Source: a virus
DNA: 64,000 nucleotides
Strand: one strand, 5' to 3'
Virus record (IMG/VR): IMGVR_UViG_3300042870_001850
Location: 1 to 64,000 of that record
Part shown: in pieces, positions 27,959 through 36,095 of the stretch
Layout: each line of letters opens with the position of its first letter
Position numbering within the stretch: the stretch's first letter is position 1
Notes under the pieces: model-generated
The model's database searches: none
What the model was told of the DNA's origin: nothing
Seen by the model: the letters and a program-made list of their open reading frames with translations, nothing else
Translations under genes and position numbers: made by a program

Positions 27959-28139
27959 CTTTTTCTTCAAGTTCTCTTTGTTTATTTTTTCTGTGGTGTC
28001 TTTCCATACTCATATAGTGCGTAGCCAAAACAAGCACAACTCCACCAGCAAATTGCAAGTGCCAGCGAAACGATGCCCAACCTTCCGGCGTATTAGGAAG
28101 ATATGTGTTGTCTGTTCTATATTCAAATCCACGCGACAT
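27951..28139 (-). CDS. Small single-pass membrane protein (62 aa)
   Basis: Hydrophobic helix FAGGVVLVLATHYM in the middle and a charged C-terminus (ERHHRKNKQRELEEKDV). Function unknown; co-transcribed with the DUF3039-like gene. Confidence 0.6.
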   Translation of the reverse strand: MSRGFEYRTDNTYLPNTPEGWASFRWHLQFAGGVVLVLATHYMSMERHHRKNKQRELEEKDV

Positions 28140-28153
28140 CTAAAGATTCCTAG

Positions 28154-28948
28154 CTACGCCTGGCAAGTTGGGCACCAATAGAGCTGCCGACCTGACAAAT
28201 CTTGTGTCTGTACGGACGTAGAACAGATACGGCACGGCGCTGCAGTGCGCTTATAGACATAGCTATTCTGCGAGTGGCCACGAGTCTCGAGCTCGTTACA
28301 CGTCATATGTTCTGGCTTCACAGTCTTAATTTTACCATCAACTGCGCCATCACTCAGAAGACGAACTGAATTGGCCCATATTTCATCAAACTTGCCTCTA
28401 GTAACTTGCATTCCAAGTGTGAATGGTGATAGATTAGAGAGAAATAGCAATTCCGCTCGGTACACATTTCCGATGCCAGCAATGACTGCTTGATCCATTA
28501 GTAACGCGCCAATAGTTTTAGAGCTCTTATGAATCTTTGCCCAAGCTTTTTCGGGATCAGCATCATCGCGCAGCGGGTCTGGTCCAAGTTTTGCTACTGT
28601 CTTTGCAAGATCGTCAAATGTGACCAGAGCGCACCTTGTGGGCCCTCGAAGACACGACAAGTACTCATCATTAGCAATTCGCAAACGAACTGAATCTTTA
28701 GGCACTTGCCCTTTGTTTTTGTAAAGGTCAAACCAACCATACAAACCAAGATGAATATGAATAGCTAATTCATCAAAGTGCAAAAACAAATGCTTGCCAT
28801 ATGCAGATGTATCAGTCATTAGTCTGCCGTCTAATAGTGTAGCCTCTTCAGAGAAACGACCCTGCGGGCTTGAAGCTTCTACAATAGTTCCAGCAAAAGC
28901 ATGATGATGTAAACTGGCAAAGTGTCGTATGGAGTGTCCTTCTGGCAT
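28154..28948 (-). CDS. Fpg/Nei-type DNA glycosylase
   Basis: 264 aa. MPEGHSIRHFA gives the catalytic Pro2-Glu3, AYGKHLFLHF the conserved Lys, GIGNVYRAELLF the H2TH hairpin, and CRICSTSVQTQ with WCPTC the C-terminal zinc finger. All essential parts are present, so an active base-excision glycosylase/AP lyase for oxidised bases is expected. PEGH rather than PELP points to the Nei side. ATG 6 nt after TATTAT (leaderless). Confidence 0.9.
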   Translation of the reverse strand: MPEGHSIRHFASLHHHAFAGTIVEASSPQGRFSEEATLLDGRLMTDTSAYGKHLFLHFDELAIHIHLGLYGWFDLYKNKGQVPKDSVRLRIANDEYLSCLRGPTRCALVTFDDLAKTVAKLGPDPLRDDADPEKAWAKIHKSSKTIGALLMDQAVIAGIGNVYRAELLFLSNLSPFTLGMQVTRGKFDEIWANSVRLLSDGAVDGKIKTVKPEHMTCNELETRGHSQNSYVYKRTAAPCRICSTSVQTQDLSGRQLYWCPTCQA

Positions 28949-28962
28949 AGCTATATAATAAC

Positions 28963-29910
28963 TTAGTCGTCAATTGTTTTCATGATCTTCAAGATCTTTT
29001 CAAAGTCAATAATTGCGAGATGCGAAGATATATCGTCTTTGCCAAAGCTAATTACAAGTTTGTCATTTTTCATAATCATCCCATTGGCAAACTCAATGCC
29101 TGGTGAGACAAACACAAAAGGCTCACTAATTTCTGTTGCCCAGCCTTCGTTGCTAAATCGCATTACATAGTGCTCATAATACTTTTCAACATACTCAACA
29201 ATGCCAAACGTTGATCCTGAAAACTTCTGTGTCTTTCGTACTCGCAATGAATGCATCATTCCTAAATATGTGCCGTCTGGCATTTCTATTAGATGCGCGT
29301 TGCCGCGAAGCTTTGCTAGCTCTTTAGCATCTCTCATACGGTGAATAATGCGATCACCAATAACAATTCCATTGCTGTCATAGACGTAGTCAAACTTCTT
29401 AGGCTTTTTAGACGCGGTCATCCAGTTCTTTTCTGGGCGTTTTGCATCGTAGCCTTGAAGTATCTCTATATGAGTAACTTCAGTAGCAGCAGCGTTTAAG
29501 TAGCAGACACAGTTCCGTGCAATAGGAGTATTCCTTTCAAGAAACACTGCAGTAAACACCCACTTCCCATCTCTCCATAAGAGCTTAGGGTCTTCGACTC
29601 CTCTTGGTACATCAATACCGGCGCCTGAAAAATCGATCTTTCGTAAGTTCTCAAGTCCCCACTCGCTATTTAGTTCAGCAAACCAAACTTGATTACGAAT
29701 AGGCCCGCCTGTTGTTACGCTTAACTCACCGTGTTCAAGAATCACATAATTGCTAGAGCGAAATGCAACAGCGCAGTTTCCTTTGTCATCTATTCCAATT
29801 GACGGATTAAACGCAGACCAAGTCTTTACATTTCTATCTACAAGTCTTCTGAGATACTTAATCTCTCCGCCAAGGTCCTCAAACGTAGATACCAACGGGG
29901 TGCCTTTCAA
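28963..29910 (-). CDS. GH130/GH43-like five-bladed propeller protein
   Basis: 315 aa. NPSIGIDDKGNCAVAFRSSN, VEDPKLLW, GNAHLIEMPDGTYLGMMHSL and IEFANGMIMKNDKLVISFG repeat the blades seen in mannoside-phosphorylase (GH130) and related families. Could trim or transfer sugars, or bind glycans. Overlaps the methyltransferase gene upstream by 32 nt, so the two are one unit. Confidence 0.65.
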   Translation of the reverse strand: MKGTPLVSTFEDLGGEIKYLRRLVDRNVKTWSAFNPSIGIDDKGNCAVAFRSSNYVILEHGELSVTTGGPIRNQVWFAELNSEWGLENLRKIDFSGAGIDVPRGVEDPKLLWRDGKWVFTAVFLERNTPIARNCVCYLNAAATEVTHIEILQGYDAKRPEKNWMTASKKPKKFDYVYDSNGIVIGDRIIHRMRDAKELAKLRGNAHLIEMPDGTYLGMMHSLRVRKTQKFSGSTFGIVEYVEKYYEHYVMRFSNEGWATEISEPFVFVSPGIEFANGMIMKNDKLVISFGKDDISSHLAIIDFEKILKIMKTIDD

Positions 29911-30700
29911 CTACTCCAGAAACCTTTGTGCCAATTGCCAAAAGATTATCTCCAACATTTTCAATGGTAAACCCGGCTTTTTGCAGACGATTAACTTCGT
30001 ATGTTAGACCGTCTTCAAATAAGTCTTCAGTCCAAACGTTTGCGTCAAATCCAGCGCTACGCAGAACGTGCAGCAAACTTCTGCACGAGTACTCATAGTT
30101 ATGACGATGGTACTCACGATTCTTATGATACTGCATGTAAAAATATGGCTCGGTGCCTTGGAGCATTTTAGTTATCCCACGAGAACTTACAACATTAGGA
30201 GTAGTAAGAATAACTTTTCCATTAGTTTTTAAGACTCTGTTGACTTCGCTAAGCATATACATTGGGTCAATCTCCATATGTTCAAGCACCTCACAGCAAA
30301 GAACAATGTCGTACGTCTCGTCTTCAGCCGGAATCACGTCATACTCAAGATCAATACCGAATGCAGTCACTGTCACAGACTGACCAGATAGCTCGTACGC
30401 AACCTGACTAACGTGATCTTTCACAAAGCTTTCTACAAGTGTCCACGCGTTGTCATAGTTAGTTACATCAATAGTGACGCCTGGAAAAAGCGACTTTAGC
30501 GCAATAGGAAAAAGTCCAGTCGTGCCAAGCTCAAGAATTCTGCATGTCCCGCCGTATTCCTGAATAGTGTCTTTTACCATTTGAAAGGTTCTAGCAAAAC
30601 GTGCAGCATGAGTACGATGATACTCATCACTATTGTCAATAAGTGGCTTAACGATACTCACTATTTCTTTGTCTATATCAAGATACGGGTGAGACTTCAT
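29879..30700 (-). CDS. SAM-dependent methyltransferase (class I)
   Basis: 273 aa. CRILELGTTGLFP (motif I), acidic DLEYDVIPAED region, CCEVLEHMEIDPM (motif IV/post) and VNRVLKTNGKVILTTPN are typical of Methyltransf_11/23 enzymes acting on small molecules or sugars. ATG 30700 is 6 nt after TAGAAT (leaderless). With the GH130-like partner it suggests glycan tailoring. Confidence 0.8.
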   Translation of the reverse strand: MKSHPYLDIDKEIVSIVKPLIDNSDEYHRTHAARFARTFQMVKDTIQEYGGTCRILELGTTGLFPIALKSLFPGVTIDVTNYDNAWTLVESFVKDHVSQVAYELSGQSVTVTAFGIDLEYDVIPAEDETYDIVLCCEVLEHMEIDPMYMLSEVNRVLKTNGKVILTTPNVVSSRGITKMLQGTEPYFYMQYHKNREYHRHNYEYSCRSLLHVLRSAGFDANVWTEDLFEDGLTYEVNRLQKAGFTIENVGDNLLAIGTKVSGVVERHPVGIYV

Positions 30701-30787
30701 TGTACTATTCTACACTGTAGACAAAAATGAAGGTCAAAGAAACAAGCTATAATTCCCTTTAGTCCCTAGCACACGGAGCGATCTATT

Positions 30788-31318
30788 ATGCCACGCAAGT
30801 ACCCTTACTACCCTTCATTTGACGGTAAAGGAGCCCAACCGGGAACTGAAAAGCTCGTTGAACTATGCGCAAAACGCTGGAAGACCAAGAACATGGGAAT
30901 CTATGTTGCTCGTCTTATGCGCAACTCTCATACTGAAGGCAAGAAAATGAGCGATCCTGGCATGGAAAAGTGGATGAGCGTTCATGCCACTGGCGCAGCC
31001 TGTGACATTGGCTACCCTGATCGTAAAACTGGCGTTGCTATGTGGGATTGGTTCCTTGCAAACACAGAAGCTCTTGGAATTGTTGAAATCCACGACTACG
31101 CGTATGACGCAACAGCAACAGACAAAAAGCCCGGCTATGGTCGGGGCTTCCGCTGCTCACGCGGTGAAGGCGCTAAAGGCGTCAAGATCTTTACTGCTGA
31201 CGACAACGCTGGCTCATTCGGCGGACAGTGGCTGCACATCGAGCTTGATCAAACAATGGCAAAAGATGCCGCAAAGTTTGAAGCTGCATGGCGGGCAATT
31301 CCTAAGCCTGGCGCATAA
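30788..31318 (+). CDS. M15-like peptidase endolysin
   Basis: 176 aa. SVHATGAACDIGY (His and Asp zinc ligands) and GGQWLHIELD (second His) form the VanY/M15 D-Ala-D-Ala or L-Ala-D-Glu peptidase signature, and NSHTEGKKMSD precedes them. No signal peptide and no cell-wall-binding domain. CACGGAGCGATCT precedes the ATG. Directly followed by a membrane protein, a typical lysis cassette. Confidence 0.8.
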   Translation: MPRKYPYYPSFDGKGAQPGTEKLVELCAKRWKTKNMGIYVARLMRNSHTEGKKMSDPGMEKWMSVHATGAACDIGYPDRKTGVAMWDWFLANTEALGIVEIHDYAYDATATDKKPGYGRGFRCSRGEGAKGVKIFTADDNAGSFGGQWLHIELDQTMAKDAAKFEAAWRAIPKPGA

Positions 31319-31569
31319 TGAACGAGGTAGTCGTCGCGCTAATCGGCGGACTTAGTCTTGTCATTGTTGCAATGATTCAAACAGGTAGAAAAACTGGAAA
31401 AGCCCGCTGGGAAGAAAACAAAGCAGACCATAACTTTGTAGTTGAAAAGATTGATCAACTAGGTAAGTCTCTCGGGCGTTCAGTTGATCGCATAGAAAAG
31501 ACTGCTGAACGAACAGAAGTAAAGCTTGACACGCACATAAATGACCATCTGACTGGAAAGCTAGATTAG
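31318..31569 (+). CDS. Membrane/coiled-coil protein, candidate holin (83 aa)
   Basis: One N-terminal hydrophobic helix (EVVVALIGGLSLVIVAMIQT), then a long charged coiled coil. Start overlaps the endolysin stop by one base (TAATG). Holin- or spanin-like by context. Confidence 0.65.
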   Translation: MNEVVVALIGGLSLVIVAMIQTGRKTGKARWEENKADHNFVVEKIDQLGKSLGRSVDRIEKTAERTEVKLDTHINDHLTGKLD

Positions 31570-31574
31570 TTCTT

Positions 31575-31799
31575 ATGGGCAAAAAGAAGAAGTCAAGCGG
31601 AGGTGGCGGCTCTACAGGTAGAGTTCGCATTAACCCAATCACTGGTCAAACTGAGACAGTTCCAGGAACTCGCTCGGGAAGAAAACGCAATCGCCTTCAG
31701 TTTGGCGATCCACTTCGCACACACGATCTTAAAGCGCCAGGCTCACGCAAAAAGCGTCACGAAGACCTGATGAAAAGAAACGACAAAGAAAAGCAGTAA
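31575..31799 (+). CDS. Small basic protein (74 aa)
   Basis: Starts MGKKKKSSGGGGSTGRVRIN and is rich in Lys, Arg and Gly throughout; likely disordered and nucleic-acid binding. Begins 5 nt after the candidate holin. Confidence 0.6.
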   Translation: MGKKKKSSGGGGSTGRVRINPITGQTETVPGTRSGRKRNRLQFGDPLRTHDLKAPGSRKKRHEDLMKRNDKEKQ

Positions 31800-31961
31800 C
31801 AGCAAACTCTAAATGACACACGAGCATCACAGTGCCGTCGATTAGAGAAAGGATTAACAATAGGGACGGCTGAAAAGTTACAACCCTAGCGTTTACAAAA
31901 CCTAAGCGCTACCTTAGGACGGGGCGGACCACCGGTGCGGAGGTGACGGTGGTCTCCCTTC
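31800..31961. terminator. Convergent terminator region
   Basis: Between convergent genes. GACCACCG/CGGTGGTC (31927-31954) is a perfect 8-bp inverted repeat, and CCTAAG/CTTAGG lies just before it. Probably ends the lysis operon (plus) and the Rpf-like gene (minus). Nothing else recognised. Confidence 0.55.
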
Positions 31962-32546
31962 CTAATCAGTTTCCCAAGGCTTGATCGGTTGATCGCCTGG
32001 TTCCCAGTCGTCAGGTACTGGCCAATCTTCTCCACGGTAGACGTGTGATCCAAATGGAATGTCATCGTGACATAAACTTTTCATTGGGCGCGTTGGTGGC
32101 TTGAATTCGCCAGTTGGTCTTATCCAACCAGTAGCATATGTTCTTATCCAAACGAGTGCTTGCTCTTTTGAAGTAGCGTCTTGCGGACGCTTAGCAAACT
32201 CTGCACCGCCCCACTGAAGCCATGTTGACTGTTTAGCAGAATAGTCTTTGTATACTTTGTTTGACTTGTGCATAAATCCAAAGCCACCGGCGTATTCACC
32301 ACGGTCACTCCAGCCTTGACGTGTCTCGCACCATGCAACGTATAGCAAGTGCTTAAAGCTTGGTATCTTTTTACCAAGAACCTCATCGAGGATATCCGGC
32401 TGTTTGTCCATGACCAGTAGTTTTTTACTGTAGTCAATAGCGACGGCCGGAACTTTTGATTCTGTTGTTACTTTATTGTCTAAAACTCTGGTTGACCCAG
32501 AGATAAGTAGAACGACGCTCGCCCAAATGACGAGCAAAGCCTTCAA
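31962..32546 (-). CDS. Secreted Rpf/lysozyme-like protein
   Basis: 194 aa. TTG start behind GGTGAAG. An N-terminal hydrophobic segment (ALLVIWASVVLLISGS) serves as signal or anchor. LLYVAWCETRQGW contains the catalytic-type Glu of Rpf/transglycosylase domains, followed by YAGGFGFMH and ATSKEQALVWI, which mirror the G-G-F and A-T-x-x-Q motifs of that family. Probably cleaves peptidoglycan outside the membrane. Confidence 0.65.
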   Translation of the reverse strand: MKALLVIWASVVLLISGSTRVLDNKVTTESKVPAVAIDYSKKLLVMDKQPDILDEVLGKKIPSFKHLLYVAWCETRQGWSDRGEYAGGFGFMHKSNKVYKDYSAKQSTWLQWGGAEFAKRPQDATSKEQALVWIRTYATGWIRPTGEFKPPTRPMKSLCHDDIPFGSHVYRGEDWPVPDDWEPGDQPIKPWETD

Positions 32547-32598
32547 GATACTTCACCTTGATAGACGGATATTACTGTACAAGTGTTCATGATACTTC

Positions 32599-33285
32599 CT
32601 AACGTGACTTGTATACTCGCCAATTACCTAGACCACCCTTAGAGTTGTCCATAATGTACTTAGCGACTTTAAGATTGCAATCGAGATCAAGCAGAACCTT
32701 GAGGTTGCCGCGCTCTGAATTGCATACTTGGGAAACAACTGTCTTCCAAGACGAGTTGATTTGTAAAAGGCCAGAGTCATACGATCCGTCTTTGTTTAGT
32801 GTCCAGACAATCTTGCCGTTTTTCCAAATAGCGTTAATTGCGCCGACTCTGCAGCGGCTTTCGCGATACGCAATGTACGAAAATACTTCAACAGGCTCAA
32901 GCCCTGCTGCACGAATTCTGTCTTCAAACTTTGGACATCTACGCTCTTTACTTTGCGGTATGCCATACTGCTTTGCCACTGACACAAACGGAAGCGCTGG
33001 AAGAACACTGAGTGACACTCCAGCGGCCTCCACGGCCTTCTTATGAGCCTTATAGGTCTGCTTGCCGTAGATACCGTCTTGGTACACTCCGTTGCCTAGC
33101 GCTTTTTGAAGTTTCAGAACGCGATTGCTTTTTTCGCCAAACTTATATTTTATAGTAAGAATGTCAGCAGCAGGAATAGTAACAACTGAAGCCTCAGTTG
33201 AGATTGTCGTTGCGTCTCTAGCCTGTACTTGATGAATACCAAGTACAGAACATAGAAAGAATAATAGTAAACCAGTAGTCTTCAT
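32599..33285 (-). CDS. Secreted peptidoglycan-binding/transglycosylase (SLT) protein
   Basis: 228 aa. Signal peptide (TTGLLLFFLCSVLGIHQVQA), then a PG-binding-1-like domain (RVLKLQKALGNGVYQDGIYG). The SLT-type lysozyme domain has YIAYRESRCRVGAIN (catalytic Glu) and SYDSGLLQINSSW. Preceded by an AGGAGG ribosome-binding site. Together with the Rpf-like gene it gives the phage secreted wall-degrading activity. Confidence 0.8.
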   Translation of the reverse strand: MKTTGLLLFFLCSVLGIHQVQARDATTISTEASVVTIPAADILTIKYKFGEKSNRVLKLQKALGNGVYQDGIYGKQTYKAHKKAVEAAGVSLSVLPALPFVSVAKQYGIPQSKERRCPKFEDRIRAAGLEPVEVFSYIAYRESRCRVGAINAIWKNGKIVWTLNKDGSYDSGLLQINSSWKTVVSQVCNSERGNLKVLLDLDCNLKVAKYIMDNSKGGLGNWRVYKSR

Positions 33286-33461
33286 GATGGGTGCAGTCCT
33301 CCTAGGAGAAAGGTGTCGGGCTGTTGCAGTAATTATACCCCGATAGATCTATTACACGGGTATTGTCAGCCACAATCGTGCTCTGGCCTATGGCCAGTAT
33401 GGAAAAAAACTTTGCGAAAAAGTGCTAAAAAACAGCAAGTTTACAGGAAATTACATCCAGA

Positions 33462-33785
33462 TTACGAAGATATTCTAGTTGTTGTCTCTATAAAAGAAAG
33501 ACCAGAAGCGGCCGTCGCTTCAAGTAAGTACGTTCGGCCTTTATACTTTTCGGCATCAATTATTCTGCCGGGCTTTATTTCTATACTGGTGTTAGAAAAA
33601 CGCACAACGCCACTAGAGAAACGCATAACGCCGTAACCACTTGTAATAGCAACAGCTGAAGAAAATCCTCCAGGAGCTTGGACAGTGTACGTCTTGCCTC
33701 GGTCAAGGTAAACGCGTTTCACAGAGACTCCAAAGTCAGTGTAAAGGTCTTCTAGGTGTCCCCAGTCATGATTCTCGTGTTCCAT
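33462..33785 (-). CDS. Cupin-like small beta protein (107 aa)
   Basis: His/Asp-rich start (EHENHDWGHLEDL) and a beta-strand-rich remainder with a YTVQAPGGF...GVMRFSSGVV pattern, resembling small cupin-like or baseplate wedge folds; no certain family. ATG 33785 is 6 nt after TAGAAT (leaderless). Confidence 0.55.
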   Translation of the reverse strand: MEHENHDWGHLEDLYTDFGVSVKRVYLDRGKTYTVQAPGGFSSAVAITSGYGVMRFSSGVVRFSNTSIEIKPGRIIDAEKYKGRTYLLEATAASGLSFIETTTRISS

Positions 33786-33863
33786 GATTCTATTCTACAA
33801 GATTATGCAACTAGAAGTGTAACATTGTATGAATTTGATCAAAACTCGTAGTATAGTCTGATT

Positions 33864-33965
33864 ATGAGAAAAAACACGGCAAAAACGTCATCTAACAAGA
33901 TGAAGCGGGCCATCAAAAACAAGAAAAGGATCGCCCAGAAGAAAAATAAGTATCAGCCAGTTTAG
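33864..33965 (+). CDS. 33-aa lysine-rich peptide
   Basis: Frame starts MRKNTAKTSSNKMKRAIKNK and ends KYQPV, with about 13 Lys/Arg. ATG lies 6 nt after TATAGT, the leaderless arrangement. A hairpin follows directly (33974-33994). The promoter-start-hairpin layout supports a real small gene. Confidence 0.5.
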   Translation: MRKNTAKTSSNKMKRAIKNKKRIAQKKNKYQPV

Positions 33966-33973
33966 GCTGATCA

Positions 33974-33994
33974 AACCCTTACTGGACAAGGGTT
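33974..33994 (+). terminator. Hairpin after the 33-aa gene
   Basis: AACCCTT/AAGGGTT 7-bp stem, 7-nt loop, followed by CTATTC; possible terminator. Confidence 0.45.
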
Positions 33995-34100
33995 CTATTC
34001 ATACAGCATTAACATTAAAGTTGTATGTTTGCTTTTGTACAGAAAGCCCGGAAACCCTTTGATACCAATGTATTCATCACGAGCCCCCAAGGAGCCAAAA

Positions 34101-34778
34101 ATGATCGTAATCGACAGCTTTTTAGATCAAAGCACATACGAAGAGGTTCTTCAAGATCCAATATTCTTTCCAGAATCAATGGGAGACGGAGAAAAGATTG
34201 CCGCAGAGCTAAACTCTTATCACTACGAGCAATCAAGCTGCTACGCTCCTTATATGTTCTGGGACGGCTGGTGGAGAAGTCCGGCGAATACTCTTAAGAA
34301 GAGAGTTGTTCAGTCAATCTGGGAAAATCATCTTAAAGCTCCTCAAGAAGACATTCTTGGCTTTGAGTACTGGACAAGAACATTTGCGGCTGGCCAGTAC
34401 TTAGATCTACATGTAGATGAAGATACTTTTATGTACGAGGAAACAAAAACATTTCAAGGACCATTTGACGGCTGCATCTTCTACGGGGCTGACAACCGTG
34501 AAGGCGGATTTGTAGAGATCCACTCTTCTAGTCCTCAACTGGTCAATGGGGCAGAGCTCGGGCTGGAACGAGAAACTCTTGACAAGGTCCAGTCACCTCT
34601 CGAGGATAGAGAAAGAATTGCCTACCGAGGCAATCGCCTAGTGATCTTTGACACCGGACATGTTCTTCACGCCACAACACCGGCCAAGTCTGGGATACGA
34701 CAAGTCATGGTTATAAATGTTTGGCACAGAGACAATCCGCCCACAGCTCTAAGCAAAGGGACTTTTTACTATGAATAG
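34101..34778 (+). CDS. 2OG-Fe(II) oxygenase (225 aa)
   Basis: Start at MIVIDSFLDQSTYEEVLQDP with AAGGAGCCAAAA upstream. Iron ligands H104-x-D106 in LDLHVDED, distal His190 in HVLHATTP and Arg200 exactly 10 residues on, the 2-oxoglutarate-binding spacing. Lacks the N-D-D-x-x-G-G-E block of the right-end array, so it is a separate lineage. Overlaps the next gene by 8 nt. Confidence 0.8.
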   Translation: MIVIDSFLDQSTYEEVLQDPIFFPESMGDGEKIAAELNSYHYEQSSCYAPYMFWDGWWRSPANTLKKRVVQSIWENHLKAPQEDILGFEYWTRTFAAGQYLDLHVDEDTFMYEETKTFQGPFDGCIFYGADNREGGFVEIHSSSPQLVNGAELGLERETLDKVQSPLEDRERIAYRGNRLVIFDTGHVLHATTPAKSGIRQVMVINVWHRDNPPTALSKGTFYYE

Positions 34779-35412
34779 AGAAATCAAGAACGTTTCGTTG
34801 GTCTCGCAATTAGTGCATGTCACAAAACTAGAAGACATCGATCACGACCAGGTTGCATCAGACATCGAGCTGTATGCTGTTGGGATCAAGCAAGAGTCAC
34901 CAGAATACGGTTGGATAAGCAGAGGATTTGTCCAGCACGAGGACCTCGTCATGCCAGTGACACCAGAGATAACAAAGCTCGAATCTGCAATTCTTGAAAC
35001 TGTCAAGCAAATGACAACTCGCGACTACAAAATTGACGACATGTGGGCGGTCAAGCTTGTGAAAAATCAAAGTGTAATCGCGCATAGCCATCATTCAAAT
35101 TCTCACGTCCATCCTGAAGAGTACTATTCAGTCGCGTACTACCCACAAGCACCACAAGGATCTGCTGAGCTTATTTTTTCTGCGAACTGGTGCGGAGTCA
35201 TGCAGACAAATGTGCCAGTGATACCCGAAAAAGGAAAGCTTGTCGTGTTTAATTCGTACATAACACACATGACGGCCCGGCATAGCATTGATGAACCGCG
35301 ACTAGTCGTAAGCATGAATTTAGCGCCTGTTGTTCCAAACATCGATCCCAACGCTGACTGGTCAGTTTACTGGAACAGACCCATCATTGACAATCCGAAA
35401 CTAGTTAAGTAA
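34771..35412 (+). CDS. Putative 2OG-Fe(II) oxygenase, HxH-type (213 aa)
   Basis: The core HSHHSNSHVHPEEYYSVAYY, PEKGKLVVFNSYITHMTARH and EPRLVVSMNL resembles the putative 2OG-Fe(II) oxygenase family frequent in cyanophages (HxH/HxD, distal His, Arg). Substrate unknown. Forms a co-translated pair with the oxygenase upstream and overlaps the recombinase start (TAATG). Confidence 0.7.
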   Translation: MNREIKNVSLVSQLVHVTKLEDIDHDQVASDIELYAVGIKQESPEYGWISRGFVQHEDLVMPVTPEITKLESAILETVKQMTTRDYKIDDMWAVKLVKNQSVIAHSHHSNSHVHPEEYYSVAYYPQAPQGSAELIFSANWCGVMQTNVPVIPEKGKLVVFNSYITHMTARHSIDEPRLVVSMNLAPVVPNIDPNADWSVYWNRPIIDNPKLVK

Positions 35413-36095
35413 TGAGCGCGAAAAGTGCACGTAAAGAAATCGCTCTTCTCTATGCAAGAGTGTCTACGCAGATGCAAGTCAATGATGGAATGTCACTCGA
35501 TGCGCAAGAAAGAGATCTTAAAAGAGCAGCAGAGCACGCAGGTTTTACTGAGTTTGAAATACTGCGCGAAGAAGGTCGATCAGGCAAATCAATCAAAGGA
35601 CGCCCCGTTTTAAGTGCGGCTTTAGCTAAACTCGACAAAGGTGAAGCAGCAGCTATCTTTGTTACTCGTATTGACAGACTCGCAAGATCGACTCAAGACT
35701 TTCTTAGCATTGTCGACAGAGCAAACAGCAACAACTGGCGTATTGTAATGCTCGATCTCAATTTAGATACAGCGTCGTACCAGGGAAGATTTGTTGTAAC
35801 AATCATGAGTGCACTTGCAGAAATGGAACGCGCTATCATTGCTGAACGTCAAAAAGACGTGCACAGAGACCGCAGAGAAAAAGGAAAGGTTTGGGGTGTT
35901 GACCTTGGCTTAAAGACAAAAGTATCTGCTGAAGTCAGACTGCAAATCTCAGAGTACAGAAGTCTTGGCATGTCGTATGGCAAGATAGCAGAAAAGCTCA
36001 ATGAAGAGAATATCCCACCGACGCGTGGAGCTAAGTGGTACGCATCGACTATTCACAGCTTGGTGAACAATCTAAAAGACAAAGGATCTATTTAG
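35412..36095 (+). CDS. Small serine recombinase (resolvase/invertase type)
   Basis: 227 aa. ALLYARVST carries the catalytic Ser (about residue 18); RIDRLARSTQDF and MSALAEMERAIIAERQ complete the resolvase domain. The C-terminal region is an HTH (SYGKIAEKLNEENIPPTRGA). Too short for a large serine integrase. Could be an invertase, resolvase or transposon-type recombinase; no flanking repeats were identified. Overlaps the convergent kinase gene by 8 nt. Confidence 0.88.
   Translation: MSAKSARKEIALLYARVSTQMQVNDGMSLDAQERDLKRAAEHAGFTEFEILREEGRSGKSIKGRPVLSAALAKLDKGEAAAIFVTRIDRLARSTQDFLSIVDRANSNNWRIVMLDLNLDTASYQGRFVVTIMSALAEMERAIIAERQKDVHRDRREKGKVWGVDLGLKTKVSAEVRLQISEYRSLGMSYGKIAEKLNEENIPPTRGAKWYASTIHSLVNNLKDKGSI

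Noticed and set aside
33313-33636. 107-codon plus-strand frame
   Set aside because: Overlaps the minus-strand 107-aa cupin-like gene, which has a leaderless start and better composition.
34771-35412. Merging the two oxygenases at 34.1 and 34.8 kb into the P4H array family
   Set aside because: They lack the N-D-D-x-x-G-G-E block and the second has an HxH-rich core; treated as separate lineages.
35412-36095. Serine recombinase as the phage integrase with an att site nearby
   Set aside because: Protein is small and lacks the long C-terminal domains of serine integrases, and no att-like repeat or tRNA end is adjacent.
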